Shown: one piece after another, positions 11,101-22,653 of the stretch
Numbering within the stretch: position 1 is the stretch's first letter
Layout of the letters: each line of letters opens with the position of its first letter
NCBI RefSeq assembly: GCF_900090045.1
Contig: NC_041787.1
Location: 950,001-1,014,000 of the forward strand
DNA: 64,000 bases
Source: Plasmodium malariae
Taxonomy: Eukaryota; Apicomplexa; Aconoidasida; Haemosporida; Plasmodiidae
Reading direction: 5' to 3'
Position numbers and translations under genes: made by a program
Notes under the pieces: generated by a model
The model's input: only the letters and a program-made list of their open reading frames with translations
Told to the model about the DNA's origin: nothing
The model's database searches: none

Positions 11101-13239
11101 ATGACTGTATGTTCGGGCTGCGGAGTTGTTACGGATACCACTATTTGTTGCCCCATTTGTTTAAAACACAACAAGCAGATATTTTATTGCTCGCAAGAAT
11201 GTTTTGAAAAAAATTACAGTGATCATAAAAAAATTCATTATTTCATGAAAATTATGAATAGCGAAGAAATGCATAACAGACTATATGAAAACAACCCTAA
11301 GAGCGAGGACCCAAAGTTGCCTGTAATCATTTTGACAGGCGATAAGGGAAATATAAACGATAATGAAAGTACAGACTATAGTGTTAACGGGAATGTAAAC
11401 CTGAACGAGATCAGAAAAAGAAATGAGATAAATGACGTAGTAAATGAAGTAGCAAATGAAGTGGCAAGTGAAGTAGCAAATGAAGTGGCAAGTGAAGTAG
11501 CAAATGAAGTGGCAAGTGAAGTGGCAAGTGAAGTAGCAAATAATCTAGCAAATGATGTAGCAAATGGCACATTAAATAGCATATCAAACGGCGTGGCAAA
11601 GGGGATTTCAAAAGATGATTTACTTAGTGAAGAACATAAACGTAAGAATGAAGTAATGCCAATTTTCCGAACTGAACATAATCGATCAAATGCTATTCAA
11701 TTCACAAGTGTAGATAATAACACAAAAGGAATGAAGAAGTATGATTCAAGTAACTTCTTTAGTAACAACAGTGAATATAATATACACGCGAAAAGTGGGA
11801 TCTTTGAAAATATGCACAGAAAAAAAAATTATAACAAATACCGAAATATTAAAAATAATTATTTGTCTGATGATGATATAACTGGAGAAGATTCGAAAAA
11901 TAATATACATAAAAATAATTTAAAAAAAAATAAATCCAATTCTTATATGAACAGTATTATAGGATATTTATTTTCGAATAAGTACAATATGATTTTGCCA
12001 TACTATACGGACATGTCAGTTAAACTTGATAAAATAAATTCGAAAAATATAAAAATGAAAAATAAATTAAGTGATAAAAAAATTATGGAAATAAAAAAAC
12101 AATTAAAGATAAAAAAAATATTTCGACTTACAATTCTTTTAGTAATCATTTCAATTATTATTATTTTATCGACATGTATATTTTCATATATATTAGAAAC
12201 GTCACAAAAAAATATCCAAATAAATTCTGAAAATTTATTAAATAAACGTAATACTAATAAAAATTCAGATATATTAGAATTGAAATCATATATAAATGTA
12301 ATTGAGGATTTACGAAAAGAAATATCTGAAATGAAAGAAGTTCTGTACATGCATAATATTTATATAAATAAAAATTTTAACCTGAACAATTCATACAGTA
12401 TTTTTAACAATTTCAATAAAATGAAACCGAGTGTTACCTCTTCCTACAATAAGAAACTGTCAGATAAAGTAGGTAGTTTAACATCTCACTTATATTATAA
12501 CGATCCTGTATCTTCTTCTAGTGGAAGTTATAACAACATTGCTAATATGCAAGAAGACGAAAAAGAACAAGGAACTGGCTCAGCACAATTTACGCAATAC
12601 CGTTATGACATTAATGATATCCATCAGTTAAGCAGTGTAACTGATGAAAAATTTGTTAATAATGGTAGCTCTAATCAAGTTATAAACGGGGAGGATGAGA
12701 AACTTGCGCAAATTCGCAGTGTGTCCCAAGTGTTTGGCACAAGCGGCGCGGAAAATTTAACCGTTAGTGTGAATAACAGTGGTAGTACCAAGGGTAGTAA
12801 TAACTCAAACGAAAACGAGATTGCTGGTCTGGAGAGCGAAAAAAAGGAACAACATTATACTTTGAATGAAAAACGAAACGAACAAAGTACGGACGCAAAT
12901 TCAAATGAACATGAACTGACTGTAGAAAATATTAAAAATTTTATAAAAAATCATAATGAATCAAATGATTATGAGTACGCAAAAATAAGTAATGTAATTG
13001 TAAATGAAGAAAAACCTATAAATTCAAAAAGTGCTATAACAGATGGCAAGGGGATTATTAACGATAAAGAAGATACAGATATGAAAAATTTGAAAAACGA
13101 AAATTTAATACAAAGCCATCAAATAAAAGAAAAACATATAAAATATTCCTCCAAAATGGAAGACAATGAAAATGGAGTCAACATTGAAAAAAAATTTGTT
13201 AATAACAAGATGAACAAAAAAAAGCAAAACACAATTTGA
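11101..13239 (+). CDS. Zinc-finger and single-TM protein, unknown function
   Basis: This is a single exon of 712 aa. Residues 5-50 hold a C6H2/MYND-like zinc finger with pairs CSGC, CPIC and CSQEC followed by H..H, like the N-terminal finger of type 1 methionine aminopeptidases; no peptidase domain follows. Residues ~113-165 are a degenerate VANEVASE repeat (11437-11590) predicted to be helical. One hydrophobic segment, starting FRLTILLVIISIII at about residue 341, is a clear transmembrane helix flanked by Lys on its N-terminal side. It is followed by a possible short coiled coil (ELKSYINVIEDLRKEISEMK). The remaining ~340 residues are Asn/Ser/Glu-rich and probably disordered. By the positive-inside rule the finger would be cytosolic. 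I do not recognise an orthologue outside Plasmodium. Confidence 0.8.
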   Translation: MTVCSGCGVVTDTTICCPICLKHNKQIFYCSQECFEKNYSDHKKIHYFMKIMNSEEMHNRLYENNPKSEDPKLPVIILTGDKGNINDNESTDYSVNGNVNLNEIRKRNEINDVVNEVANEVASEVANEVASEVANEVASEVASEVANNLANDVANGTLNSISNGVAKGISKDDLLSEEHKRKNEVMPIFRTEHNRSNAIQFTSVDNNTKGMKKYDSSNFFSNNSEYNIHAKSGIFENMHRKKNYNKYRNIKNNYLSDDDITGEDSKNNIHKNNLKKNKSNSYMNSIIGYLFSNKYNMILPYYTDMSVKLDKINSKNIKMKNKLSDKKIMEIKKQLKIKKIFRLTILLVIISIIIILSTCIFSYILETSQKNIQINSENLLNKRNTNKNSDILELKSYINVIEDLRKEISEMKEVLYMHNIYINKNFNLNNSYSIFNNFNKMKPSVTSSYNKKLSDKVGSLTSHLYYNDPVSSSSGSYNNIANMQEDEKEQGTGSAQFTQYRYDINDIHQLSSVTDEKFVNNGSSNQVINGEDEKLAQIRSVSQVFGTSGAENLTVSVNNSGSTKGSNNSNENEIAGLESEKKEQHYTLNEKRNEQSTDANSNEHELTVENIKNFIKNHNESNDYEYAKISNVIVNEEKPINSKSAITDGKGIINDKEDTDMKNLKNENLIQSHQIKEKHIKYSSKMEDNENGVNIEKKFVNNKMNKKKQNTI

Positions 13240-15251
13240 CAAAAGTGTGCAACGTGCTAAGTGCAAAGGCGCAAAACGGTGAAGCGAGCGAAACGAATAA
13301 AGTGATTGTACCGAATAAATCTATTAAAGCGATTAAGAGGAATAAAAGCGTTTTGGAAAAAAGAAAGAAAAAGAATAAATGAATGAATAAATAAACAAAC
13401 AAACAAACAAACAAACAAATAATCAAACAAACAGACAAACAAATAATCAAACAAACAGACAAACAAATAATCAAACAAACAGACAAACAAATAATCAAAC
13501 AAACAGACAAACAAATAATCAAACAAACAGACAAACAAATAATCAAATGCACAAGTCTTGTTTTACAACAAATGCAGCAGGAATATTGGAGGAATGTACT
13601 TAATTAATATGCACACGAAAGGACAGGAAATATGAATAGTTCGTATTACAACACAGACGGGTGTAACATTTAAATTCGTAAAACTTAAAGTAACTATAAA
13701 GTAAAAAATAAAATAAAACAAAATGGAACAAAATGAAACACAGTGAATCAAAGTAAAAAAAAAAAAATAATAAAACAATATGAAACAAAGTGACAAACAA
13801 ATACTAAGCCATAAGTAACATGTTGTGTTGTAGTAAGCCCGGGATACTAGCAATGGTAGATATATAGAATAAAAAATTTATGAACAGTTAATAATATCTC
13901 CTATAAAATATTCCAAAAAATGTGATAAAATCTCACTTCAGATTAACAGGTAGAACAAAAAAAAATTATGTGTGTAATAATATTCTTTGAATAAAATAAC
14001 ATATGGTATTATAATTTTATTTTTTATGTTCTACTGCTCATTCAATTGTTTGTATATACACACACATACATTTATATGTATATTTATATATATATGCACA
14101 TGCTTATACAACAATGTTTTATACTTTTTATTTTTTTTTCGTTATTATGTGTTTAATTTTGTTTTTAATGATTACAAAAGCAATCTCAGCCAACTATTTT
14201 TAATACTTTTCCCATTTTACTTTTATTATTTTTTTTTTTTTTTCTTTTATGTGTTGTCGTGTACATATTTTTGTATCATTTTTCATTTTACACCCGTTTA
14301 TAATTTGTTATCTGTTTATTTCTTGATTATTTTTCAACCTATTACTGCTTCAGTAAACCATTAGAAAATTTTTATGTATAAAATGATCTCTTTGCTTTTT
14401 TTTTTTTTTTATTTTTTCGTCCACAATTTTTTCTCTATAAACAATTTCCACTATTTTTCATTATTAAAAATTATAACACAGTGGCATAAATTATATATAT
14501 ATATACTTCATACAAAGTATCTAATAAATCTCTCGTATACAGATGTGTACAAGTAGAGCATCTTAACAGGCATGTTAGTAATACATATTTTATATAAATA
14601 TATACTTACACATGTATATACATGCAAACACGAAATTGAAAACTATATTCGCGTAAAGGAATATCATCATTTTAGCAATATTTTCCTCTATTTTTCCACT
14701 TTTGCTATAATTTATTCTAGTTTGCACAATTAGATCATATGTCTATTGATAACACACGAGTAAGCGAAATTATGAAATGTAGCAAATAAGGAAATCTTTT
14801 TGTTTTATTAACTTTTGTAAATATATTTAAGTCGTATAAGAAGTATTTCAAAGCTTTTTTGAAGACACAAACGTTATTTTTTTTGCTTAAATGTAAAAGC
14901 CATATATATATACATATATAAATATATATTTATGTATTACATGCATATGTAATACTACGTTTTGAACATTCTGTACATGTTGAACATACTGTAAATGTTG
15001 CATATATTTGTACAAATTGAGCACATGGAACATACTGTACATATTTTATATATAATTTTTTTTTTTTTTTTCTCCACTAAATGCAAAACATGAATTACCT
15101 CAAATTATTGAATATTCACGTATGCCAAAAAAAAAAAAAAAAAAAGAAAAAAGAAAAAAGAGAAAAAATATTGATATAAAAATAAAAAAAAGAAAAATAA
15201 GAAATATTTTATTTTTTTTTAAAAAGAAAAAAAATAAAATAAAATCGCAAA
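13240..15251. other. Long intergenic region, no gene seen
   Basis: The region holds the 24-bp array at 13388-13545, A-rich C-free stretches near 13700-13790, a T-rich segment at 13990-14560 whose open frames are low complexity, and long poly(A) near 15126-15240 just before the PIMT start codon. Confidence 0.6.
13388..13545. repeat. 24-bp tandem repeat, about five to six copies
   Basis: The unit reads AAATAATCAAACAAACAGAC plus AAAC, repeated almost perfectly, preceded by CAAA units. It lies about 150 bp beyond the stop codon of the zinc-finger/TM gene. Confidence 0.9.
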
Positions 15252-15724
15252 ATGTACTATTCACTTTTAAAAGTACTTATTTATAAAACATTTTTAAGAA
15301 TTTGTTTTGATCTTTCACGAAAGTTAACATCGGAATCACAATTAACAAGTTTGTTATTTTGCAAGCATATTGAAAGGGTTAACAAATTTTCTTATCTCAA
15401 GCCTTTGAAATATAATTTGCAAAGGAAAACTGAAAAATACACTAGAATAAATACTATGTACACTTTAGCAGAAAATAATCATAAAAGCTTAATTGATAAT
15501 CTTAAAAATAGAGGAATAATTGACGATGATGAAGTATATGACACAATGTTACAGGTTTAACGAATATAACATATAAGTTTTTTTTTTTTAAAATAATGAA
15601 AAATGTGAAATGTATAAAAATACAAAATGGAAAAATAGTTTAAATATGCATATATATATATGTATACATATATGTGTATATATATGTATACATATATGTG
15701 TATATATATGTATACATATATGTG

Positions 15725-15801
<77 letters not shown>

Positions 15802-16344
15802 CACACACACACAGAGTGAATATATATTATAAAATTAGGAAAATACAGCTGCAAATACTTGTATAAAGCATATAAAGAAGTAATAAATTTTTAATGTGCC
15901 AAATCATTCATCATACAATACATTATGTGTACACCATATGAAGGAAGATACTCATATATATAATATTGTATATGCACATATAAGATAATTATAATAACGT
16001 TTTTTTTTTTTTTTTTTTTTTTATTTATTACAAACATCCATACACATGTGTACACAACGAACACACACATGTATATACGCTAAAATATACACTTATAAGA
16101 TATATGTATATATACATACACGCATATTCATACGTGCAAATATACATTTGTAGGTGGACCGAGGGAAATACATAAAAGAAAATCCCTATGTGGACACACC
16201 AGTGTATATTAGTCATGGTGTTACCATATCTTCTCCTCACATGCATGCCTTATCATTAAAGCGATTAATGAATGTGCTAAAGCCAGGATCGCGAGCAATT
16301 GATGTTGGTAATTTTATGAACAAAAAAAAAAAAAAAAATACACA

Positions 16345-16377
<33 letters not shown>

Positions 16378-16552
16378 GTGTCTGTATCTGTGTCCTTGTC
16401 TGTGTGCAGCACATGCGCGAGTTAAGTTTTTGCACATTGACTCAATAATTTATGTGTGCAAATGCAAATGAATTTTTTTCACGTGGACCTTGCGTTATAT
16501 GTTATACATAAGCACTTCATTTTGTTGTTTTTATAAACTTGTTAAAAATGTA

Positions 16553-16589
<37 letters not shown>

Positions 16590-17054
16590 ACTAATTTTTT
16601 TTTTTTTTTTTTTAATGTATTTCCCTGAAAAGGCTCAGGGTCAGGTTATTTAACGGTATGTATGGCTATAAGAACAAATGTGCTGGAAAATAAAAATTCT
16701 TTTGTAATAGGATTAGAGAGAGTAAAAGATGTAGTAAATTTTTCTATTGAAAATATAAAACGTGACAAACCTGAGTTATTACATATAGATAATTTTAAAA
16801 TTATTCACAAAAATATTTATCAAGTAAATGAACAAGAAAAAGAGGAATTGGGTTTATTCGACGCTATTCATGTAGGTGCATCAGCCAGCGAACTTCCAGA
16901 GATTTTAATTGATTTATTAGCAGAAAATGGTAAATTGATTATACCCTTAGAAGAGGGATATACACAAGTTTTATATGAAATTACCAAAAAGAATGGAAAA
17001 ATTATTAAAGATAGATTATTTGATGTTTGTTTTGTTACTTTAAAAAAGAATTAA
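15252..17054 (+). CDS. PIMT: Protein-L-isoaspartate O-methyltransferase, 3 exons
   Basis: Exons are 15252-15554, 16154-16307 and 16633-17054, with phases 0 and 1 matching, giving 292 aa. The enzyme uses S-adenosylmethionine to methylate the isoaspartyl carboxyl group of damaged proteins, allowing repair. Family motifs are present in order: [11 protein letters not shown] and the Asp-Arg of LQVDRGKYI (residues ~77-105); ISSPHMHA, the substrate-binding segment; [13 protein letters not shown]-binding motif I, reconstituted across the exon 2-3 junction; [11 protein letters not shown]; and [16 protein letters not shown]. About 68 residues precede the canonical N-terminus. Met69 ([11 protein letters not shown]) would give a ~224-aa core of normal length, so the extension may be a targeting sequence or 5' UTR. 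Confidence 0.95.
15555..16153 (+). repeat. PIMT intron 1 with TA microsatellite
   Basis: The intron runs from GTTTAACG to CATTTGTAG. It contains TATGTATACATATATGTG units at 15657-15730 and a long (TA)n run at 15730-15800 ending in (AC)n. Confidence 0.85.
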
Positions 17055-18847
17055 CCATAATTATCAACACGTAAAATTTTGAAATTCACACTGTATAACA
17101 ATATTTCTCACGAGAAAGAAACAAGGATTCCTTTCGATTTTATATATTCGCTCTTAGCTTCTCACTTTTCGCTTCTCGCTTCTCACATTTTGCTTTTTTT
17201 TTTTTTTTTCTTCTTTTTTCATTTTTCATTTTTCCTTTTTTTGTTATATATATATATATATGTATAATTTAAATGAACGCTCCGCTGCTCTGCTTTTCTT
17301 ATAGCTTCACTATGCATACCACCAAAGAGGGATTATAGCTTATAAATTCTTAACAAATATATTATCATATAATATGATTAAATAGTGTCAAAACTGAGTA
17401 TCTTTTGAGAGAAAATATTTGAAGAATCATTTCCTTATTTTTTCGTTATTATCATAAGCCTAATAATATACATTATACTTTTTAAGGGGCACACAATTCC
17501 ATCCATGAAGAATGAATCATATACGTAGAATGTTGCACTGTATTTCGTTTGCACATATGGCCTATTTTTATGTACGTATATTTTATGGTGTTTATTTCGT
17601 TTTTACTTTTATATTTGCAAATATCTACATGTGCATATACATATACAAATTCTATATATTCATACTTACTTACGTGCGTTACTTTGACTTATTAGCAAAT
17701 TGTAATCGAAAAAAAATTCTCCGAATAAAAAAGCTTGAAAAATTTTCGCTGACCTATTTGCAATTTTCCCTTTTGATAAGCCTTTGTATATAAATGTCCC
17801 TTTGATTAATGCATAAATCGCTCCTTAATTATTCACACGTATACGCACGGATATACATATATATATATATACATATATACATACATATATACATATATAT
17901 ACACATATATACATACATATATACATACATATATACATATATACATACATATATACATACATATATACATATATACATACATACATAATATATACATATA
18001 TACATATATATACACATATATACATACATATATACATACATATATACATACATATATACATACATATATACATATATACATACATATATACATACATATA
18101 TACATATATACATACATATATATATGGCCTCATATGTAACTGCTTATACTTATTCCTGCAGTTACCTAAATTTTTTGTTTTAATATATTCTTTTCGTTTT
18201 TAGTATTTAAATACATGTGAACTTAATTATTTATTTTTTTTTTTTTTTTTTTGTTTAAACCGTTTAACTGTAACACTAAGGACTACAATACAAAATTCAT
18301 CTGCTATTCTTTTTAATAAGGCATTAAATAAAAAGCTTATAAAAAAATAATTTTGTGTGCATTTAAAAAAAAAAAAAAAAAAATAGTTCGGGGAAGATAG
18401 GTTTTAGGATTTATTCGTTATGTATGTTCATGCATATATTCATATATATGAGCGCGCGCAAAGCTGCTTGAAGAGAGGTCTATAGTTGCCTCGAACAATG
18501 AAATAAATATAAGACGTAAAATAATGTAGAATTTTATTAACTCTTCTAATATTTAAAGAAGATCAAGACACTAGGAAATTTAAATTGAACGCAAGTGAAA
18601 TTGCCATAAAAAAAAAAAAAAAAAAATGATATAAAAAAAAGAAAGAAATATATAAATATATACATATATATACACATATAAATGAATAAGTGTATACATA
18701 AATAAAAATACATGCATACATCTTTGGACGCATGCACCCCACCAGGCTGGGAAATCACAAGGCACTTGTTCAAACGAGCAAAATGTGAGCTGCTGTTTTC
18801 CTTTTTTCATTTCTTCCTCCTTTTAGTAAAAATAATTTAAGAATAAA
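17055..18847. other. Intergenic region between PIMT and RAD4
   Basis: I see no gene. Contents are a repeated CTTCTCACTTTTCGCTTCTCG patch at 17155-17190, T-runs, the TATACATA array at 17860-18125, poly(A) at 18366-18383 and 18608-18626, and the probable 5' UTR of the Rad4-like gene. Confidence 0.6.
17860..18125. repeat. TATACATA microsatellite array
   Basis: Alternating TATACATA and CATATATA units fill about 265 bp; all three reverse frames are open but give only Tyr, Ile, Met, Val and Cys. Confidence 0.9.
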
Positions 18848-21800
18848 ATGGAAGGAAAGAGAAGAACGACCAAAAGATGCGCAGAGATAGAATTTAATGA
18901 AATTGATAGAGAATTATTTGGGGATGAGGAATTAGAAATATTACAAAATAGCAAAAAGCTAACAAGTGAAGAGGATGAGAGAAATGAAGAAAGCATTTTA
19001 CATAACGAAATATTATTGAACATCAATGAAAACGAATTTCTTTATTTTGAAGATAATGTCAGTAATGGTAGTAATTCAAATGATGATAGAAGTTCAGATA
19101 ACGATGTACAAGTTATTGAAAAAGGGAAAAAAGAAAAAGCATATGGGATACCAAATAAAAATATGGGAAAAGAAAAAATAAACAAGACATCATATAAAGA
19201 TCCCTCTAGTTATAAAAAGAAATCAAAAAATGAAAACAAGATTCTTATTGATGATAGTTCAAAATTTGATGATGAAAACACCGACGATGAAATAGCCTGC
19301 TCCAAATTGTCCACTTCGGAATTAAAAAAATTTCAAGAGCTAAGAAATCAGAATATGCATAAGAAAATAGAGGATAACAAATTGATAACATTTATGTTAT
19401 GTTGGATTGGACACATCTATTTCTTAAATAATATTTGTAATAATAAATTTTTACAAGCAATGATATATTCTGTCTATGTTAATTATAAAAACAGTAATTG
19501 TAATAATAAATTATATAAAGACCCTATATATTTATTTCTATTTATAAAAAATTCATTCGAATTTGTTTCTGACAGTAAAACTTGGATAGCTGGGGATAAA
19601 ATTATTTCTAAAAATATTAAAGGATCATTTATATTTAGAATAGTTAGAAGTATTCAAAGAAGGAGAGCCAATAATGTAATCATACATTTAATTTTTATTT
19701 GTTTGTGTAGGTATTTAAATATACCTAGTCGTATATGTTTTACACTCCCAAATTTAAAAAACGAAATAGATAGTACTCGTAAAAATAAATTAATGAAAAT
19801 GTGTTGTGATAATTATTATGAAGATATTAGTAAGAATATATTTTTTAAGCAGTACATTAATGTGGATCGTGAAAGGGGTGCTCATGACAAAACCGTATGG
19901 GGAGGTAACAGCGAAAATAATTATGTTGGTGGTGTCGGAGGCGCTAGGGATGATGACAACTGCTATAGTAGCAGCGACTGCGATGATGATGTTATTATTA
20001 TCGAGAGAGAAGATTTTTTAAAATATGATGATCAGAAAAAAAAAAATGAAGAAAAAAAAAAAAAAAGCAAAAGTGGTTATAAAGATGAAACAACACAGTT
20101 TAATATTTTCTCCGAGTGTTATTCCACTAGTTTTAATAAATGGGTGTCTTTTTTTTTTTGTTATAATATATACTATTTCAATTTGTTTAATTTTTCAAAA
20201 AATGACAATTTATCACAGTATGAGACCAAAATGTTTCATATTTTATTACCCTTGCCGAAAAATCCAGAGGAGATAAGGACGTACAAAAAGGAAAGAAAGA
20301 GCAGTGCGTCAAACAAATTCGATCTTTCACTATTCATGAGAAAGGGCAGCAATGAGGATAGCTGTGAGGATAGCGGCGGGTATAGCAGCAGGAGTAGCAA
20401 CAGGAGTAGCAACAGGAGTAGCAACAGGAGTAGCAACAGGAGTAGCAGCAGGAGTAGCAGCAGGAGTAACCGCAATGAGCGAAATAACTGCAACTCAGAT
20501 AGGAAGTCCCTGAACAGCTGCAGTTGTGTCACTCCTTCCGAAGGGGGAAAAGAAAGAAGCAGAATTAAAAGCAAATCTGAGAAAAAGAAAAAAAAATGTA
20601 AAGAAAGAAATAATAATGCCACTAATGTACATAACCGTAATAGCAAAGAAGTTATTCAAATTGATGACTTTTTAATAAAAGAAAATAATACGAAATATTA
20701 TGTATTGAATCAACTAAAAAAAAGTGTAATGAGCAAGGAAAATTATTGTAGTGACCATTGTAGTAATAAAAAATTCAAAATTTTAAGTAGTAACCATGAA
20801 GGAAAAATGTACATTGAAAAGGACAATACACTTTTTATATATGACAATAAAAGTAAGAGAGTGGTTAGAATTGTATATATGGAGGATACAATACAAAAAG
20901 ACAGTGATAACGACAGGGATAGCCATAATGAAATGTCTAGTAAGAGAAATGCAATGTGTAATGCCGCAAAAAACGGTAAGCACAATGCCACCGTAAATGT
21001 CAGGAGGAAAATGGACGAAGGGAGAAAGACCCCCTTGATGTACGATTTTGAGAAGGATGAAGAGAATGTTGAAATTGTAAATTCGCTAGCCCATATATAC
21101 AGCTCAACTAACAAGAAAAATATGCTACTATATCAAATCAACGAGTTGAGAATGGCAAACAATAAGCTAAAAAACGGTTATACCAGTGACAGTGCTACCA
21201 ATTGGTGTAGTGGAAAGGAGGACATGGAATATGGAGAAATAATATACAACAAATTTGCAAATACGATAAGAGTCAACTCGTTGCAGAATAAATATATAAA
21301 ATTGTTCATAAATAGTAATGTATATAAATACTTCTATAATTTAGATCATTACAATTTATTCATATCGATAAATCAATACGGAATACTAAAAGACATCAGT
21401 GTAAGGCATAAGTTAAGGTGCATCAGTGGTAGTAGCACCACTGGCGGTAGTTACAATTGTAGTCATGCTAGTAGTGGTAGTAGTAATATTACCATAATTA
21501 AAGGGAACAAACAATGTAACATTGTTAGAGACAATTTTAGGAGAATATCTTACTATTTCAATAAAAAAAAAAAAAATACAAAAAAAAAATACGACGAATT
21601 TGAAAAAGCTCTAGATAACTTAGATGAAGAATATTTATATAGTTTATTTGTAACTAATACTATACCTAAGGAAAAAACCGATTTTGTCAAGTCGAATTAT
21701 TACATTATAAAATCGATGCTAAAAAAGAACCAAGTTATACACCCTAATACACCTGTTGGTTTGTTTAAAGGAGAAAATGTATACTTAAAAGAAAATCTTT

Positions 21801-22609
21801 ACAACTTAATGAGAAGAGAATATTTAGAAAATAAAAATTACTTCATCAGTGATAGTGAACAGCCTTTAAGTTATGAATATGATGAATATAATAAAATAAC
21901 AGTACCGCTATATGCAGAGTTTCAACTGAAAAAAAGAAAAGTCATGATAAAAGATAGTAGTATATTTTTAGACACAGAGAAAGAAGGGGATCCTGCACCA
22001 AGTGATGCTGCAATGTGTATACAGGAAAGGGAAAGAGGGGGTAAACATGTACACAGTGTGAACAAGGAGGAGAGCAAGAATATGGATGATTATGAAGATG
22101 ATTATAAGAATGATAATGATGATGCCTTTGATTACATCTACGACAAGAAGAACAAATTGCACATGTTAAAGACAAAACTATTTGCACATCTGAAACCAAA
22201 TAATATTATTGAACTTAATACAAAGGATGTGTGCATTTACAACATCAAGTTAAAAATACTTGTCAAACATATTAGGGGAATCATTCCATATAAAATTATA
22301 TATAATAATTCATATTTTTTTAATAAATTTCGAAAAAGACAAAATGCACCAACAGATGCTGATAAAATAATTATTAAAAAAAAAAATCTATTGTCCTTTC
22401 AAAATTTATATATACCACAAAAAAAAACACAAGATGAATTCTTAATAAATGAAAAATCAAAACAAATTAAAAATCTGTGGAAAGTTTTATGCAAAAGTAT
22501 TATGTATGAGCAAGCAAATAAGCACTCTACCCTACAAAGGACCAAGGCAAGGCGCATTTACAAAATGAAGGAGTTTAACACCGATGTAGATTGCTACTTC
22601 CGAATATAA
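18848..22609 (+). CDS. RAD4: XPC/Rad4-like DNA repair protein
   Basis: This is a single exon of 1253 aa. Family signatures are clearest in the C-terminal third. Beta-hairpin domain 1 carries IHPNTPVGLFKGENVYLKEN near residues 970-990, preceded by a helix of the type found in the XPC/Rad4 linker. Beta-hairpin domain 3-like sequence (TKDVCIYNIKLKIL and HIRGIIPYKIIYNN) lies near residues 1128-1160. Upstream, residues ~180-310 (FMLCWIGHIYFLNN, VIIHLIFICLCRYLNIPSRI) match the split transglutaminase-like fold. The family binds helix-distorting lesions and recruits TFIIH in global-genome nucleotide excision repair. Low-complexity insertions interrupt the fold, notably an RSSN repeat at residues ~513-540 and Lys/Asp stretches. 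Rad23 is the usual partner. The transglutaminase fold is non-catalytic in this family. Confidence 0.88.
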   Translation: MEGKRRTTKRCAEIEFNEIDRELFGDEELEILQNSKKLTSEEDERNEESILHNEILLNINENEFLYFEDNVSNGSNSNDDRSSDNDVQVIEKGKKEKAYGIPNKNMGKEKINKTSYKDPSSYKKKSKNENKILIDDSSKFDDENTDDEIACSKLSTSELKKFQELRNQNMHKKIEDNKLITFMLCWIGHIYFLNNICNNKFLQAMIYSVYVNYKNSNCNNKLYKDPIYLFLFIKNSFEFVSDSKTWIAGDKIISKNIKGSFIFRIVRSIQRRRANNVIIHLIFICLCRYLNIPSRICFTLPNLKNEIDSTRKNKLMKMCCDNYYEDISKNIFFKQYINVDRERGAHDKTVWGGNSENNYVGGVGGARDDDNCYSSSDCDDDVIIIEREDFLKYDDQKKKNEEKKKKSKSGYKDETTQFNIFSECYSTSFNKWVSFFFCYNIYYFNLFNFSKNDNLSQYETKMFHILLPLPKNPEEIRTYKKERKSSASNKFDLSLFMRKGSNEDSCEDSGGYSSRSSNRSSNRSSNRSSNRSSSRSSSRSNRNERNNCNSDRKSLNSCSCVTPSEGGKERSRIKSKSEKKKKKCKERNNNATNVHNRNSKEVIQIDDFLIKENNTKYYVLNQLKKSVMSKENYCSDHCSNKKFKILSSNHEGKMYIEKDNTLFIYDNKSKRVVRIVYMEDTIQKDSDNDRDSHNEMSSKRNAMCNAAKNGKHNATVNVRRKMDEGRKTPLMYDFEKDEENVEIVNSLAHIYSSTNKKNMLLYQINELRMANNKLKNGYTSDSATNWCSGKEDMEYGEIIYNKFANTIRVNSLQNKYIKLFINSNVYKYFYNLDHYNLFISINQYGILKDISVRHKLRCISGSSTTGGSYNCSHASSGSSNITIIKGNKQCNIVRDNFRRISYYFNKKKKNTKKKYDEFEKALDNLDEEYLYSLFVTNTIPKEKTDFVKSNYYIIKSMLKKNQVIHPNTPVGLFKGENVYLKENLYNLMRREYLENKNYFISDSEQPLSYEYDEYNKITVPLYAEFQLKKRKVMIKDSSIFLDTEKEGDPAPSDAAMCIQERERGGKHVHSVNKEESKNMDDYEDDYKNDNDDAFDYIYDKKNKLHMLKTKLFAHLKPNNIIELNTKDVCIYNIKLKILVKHIRGIIPYKIIYNNSYFFNKFRKRQNAPTDADKIIIKKKNLLSFQNLYIPQKKTQDEFLINEKSKQIKNLWKVLCKSIMYEQANKHSTLQRTKARRIYKMKEFNTDVDCYFRI
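20383..20469 (+). repeat. 12-bp coding repeat (RSSN) within RAD4
   Basis: AGGAGTAGCAAC and AGGAGTAGCAGC units repeat about seven times and encode RSSN/RSSS. It lies in the large insertion between the transglutaminase halves and the hairpin domains. Confidence 0.9.
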
Positions 22610-22617
22610 GCAGTGCT

Positions 22618-22653
<36 letters not shown>

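Noticed and set aside
13987..14556. Plus-strand Phe/Tyr-rich ORFs
   Set aside because: Low-complexity T-rich sequence with no motif; more likely flanking DNA.
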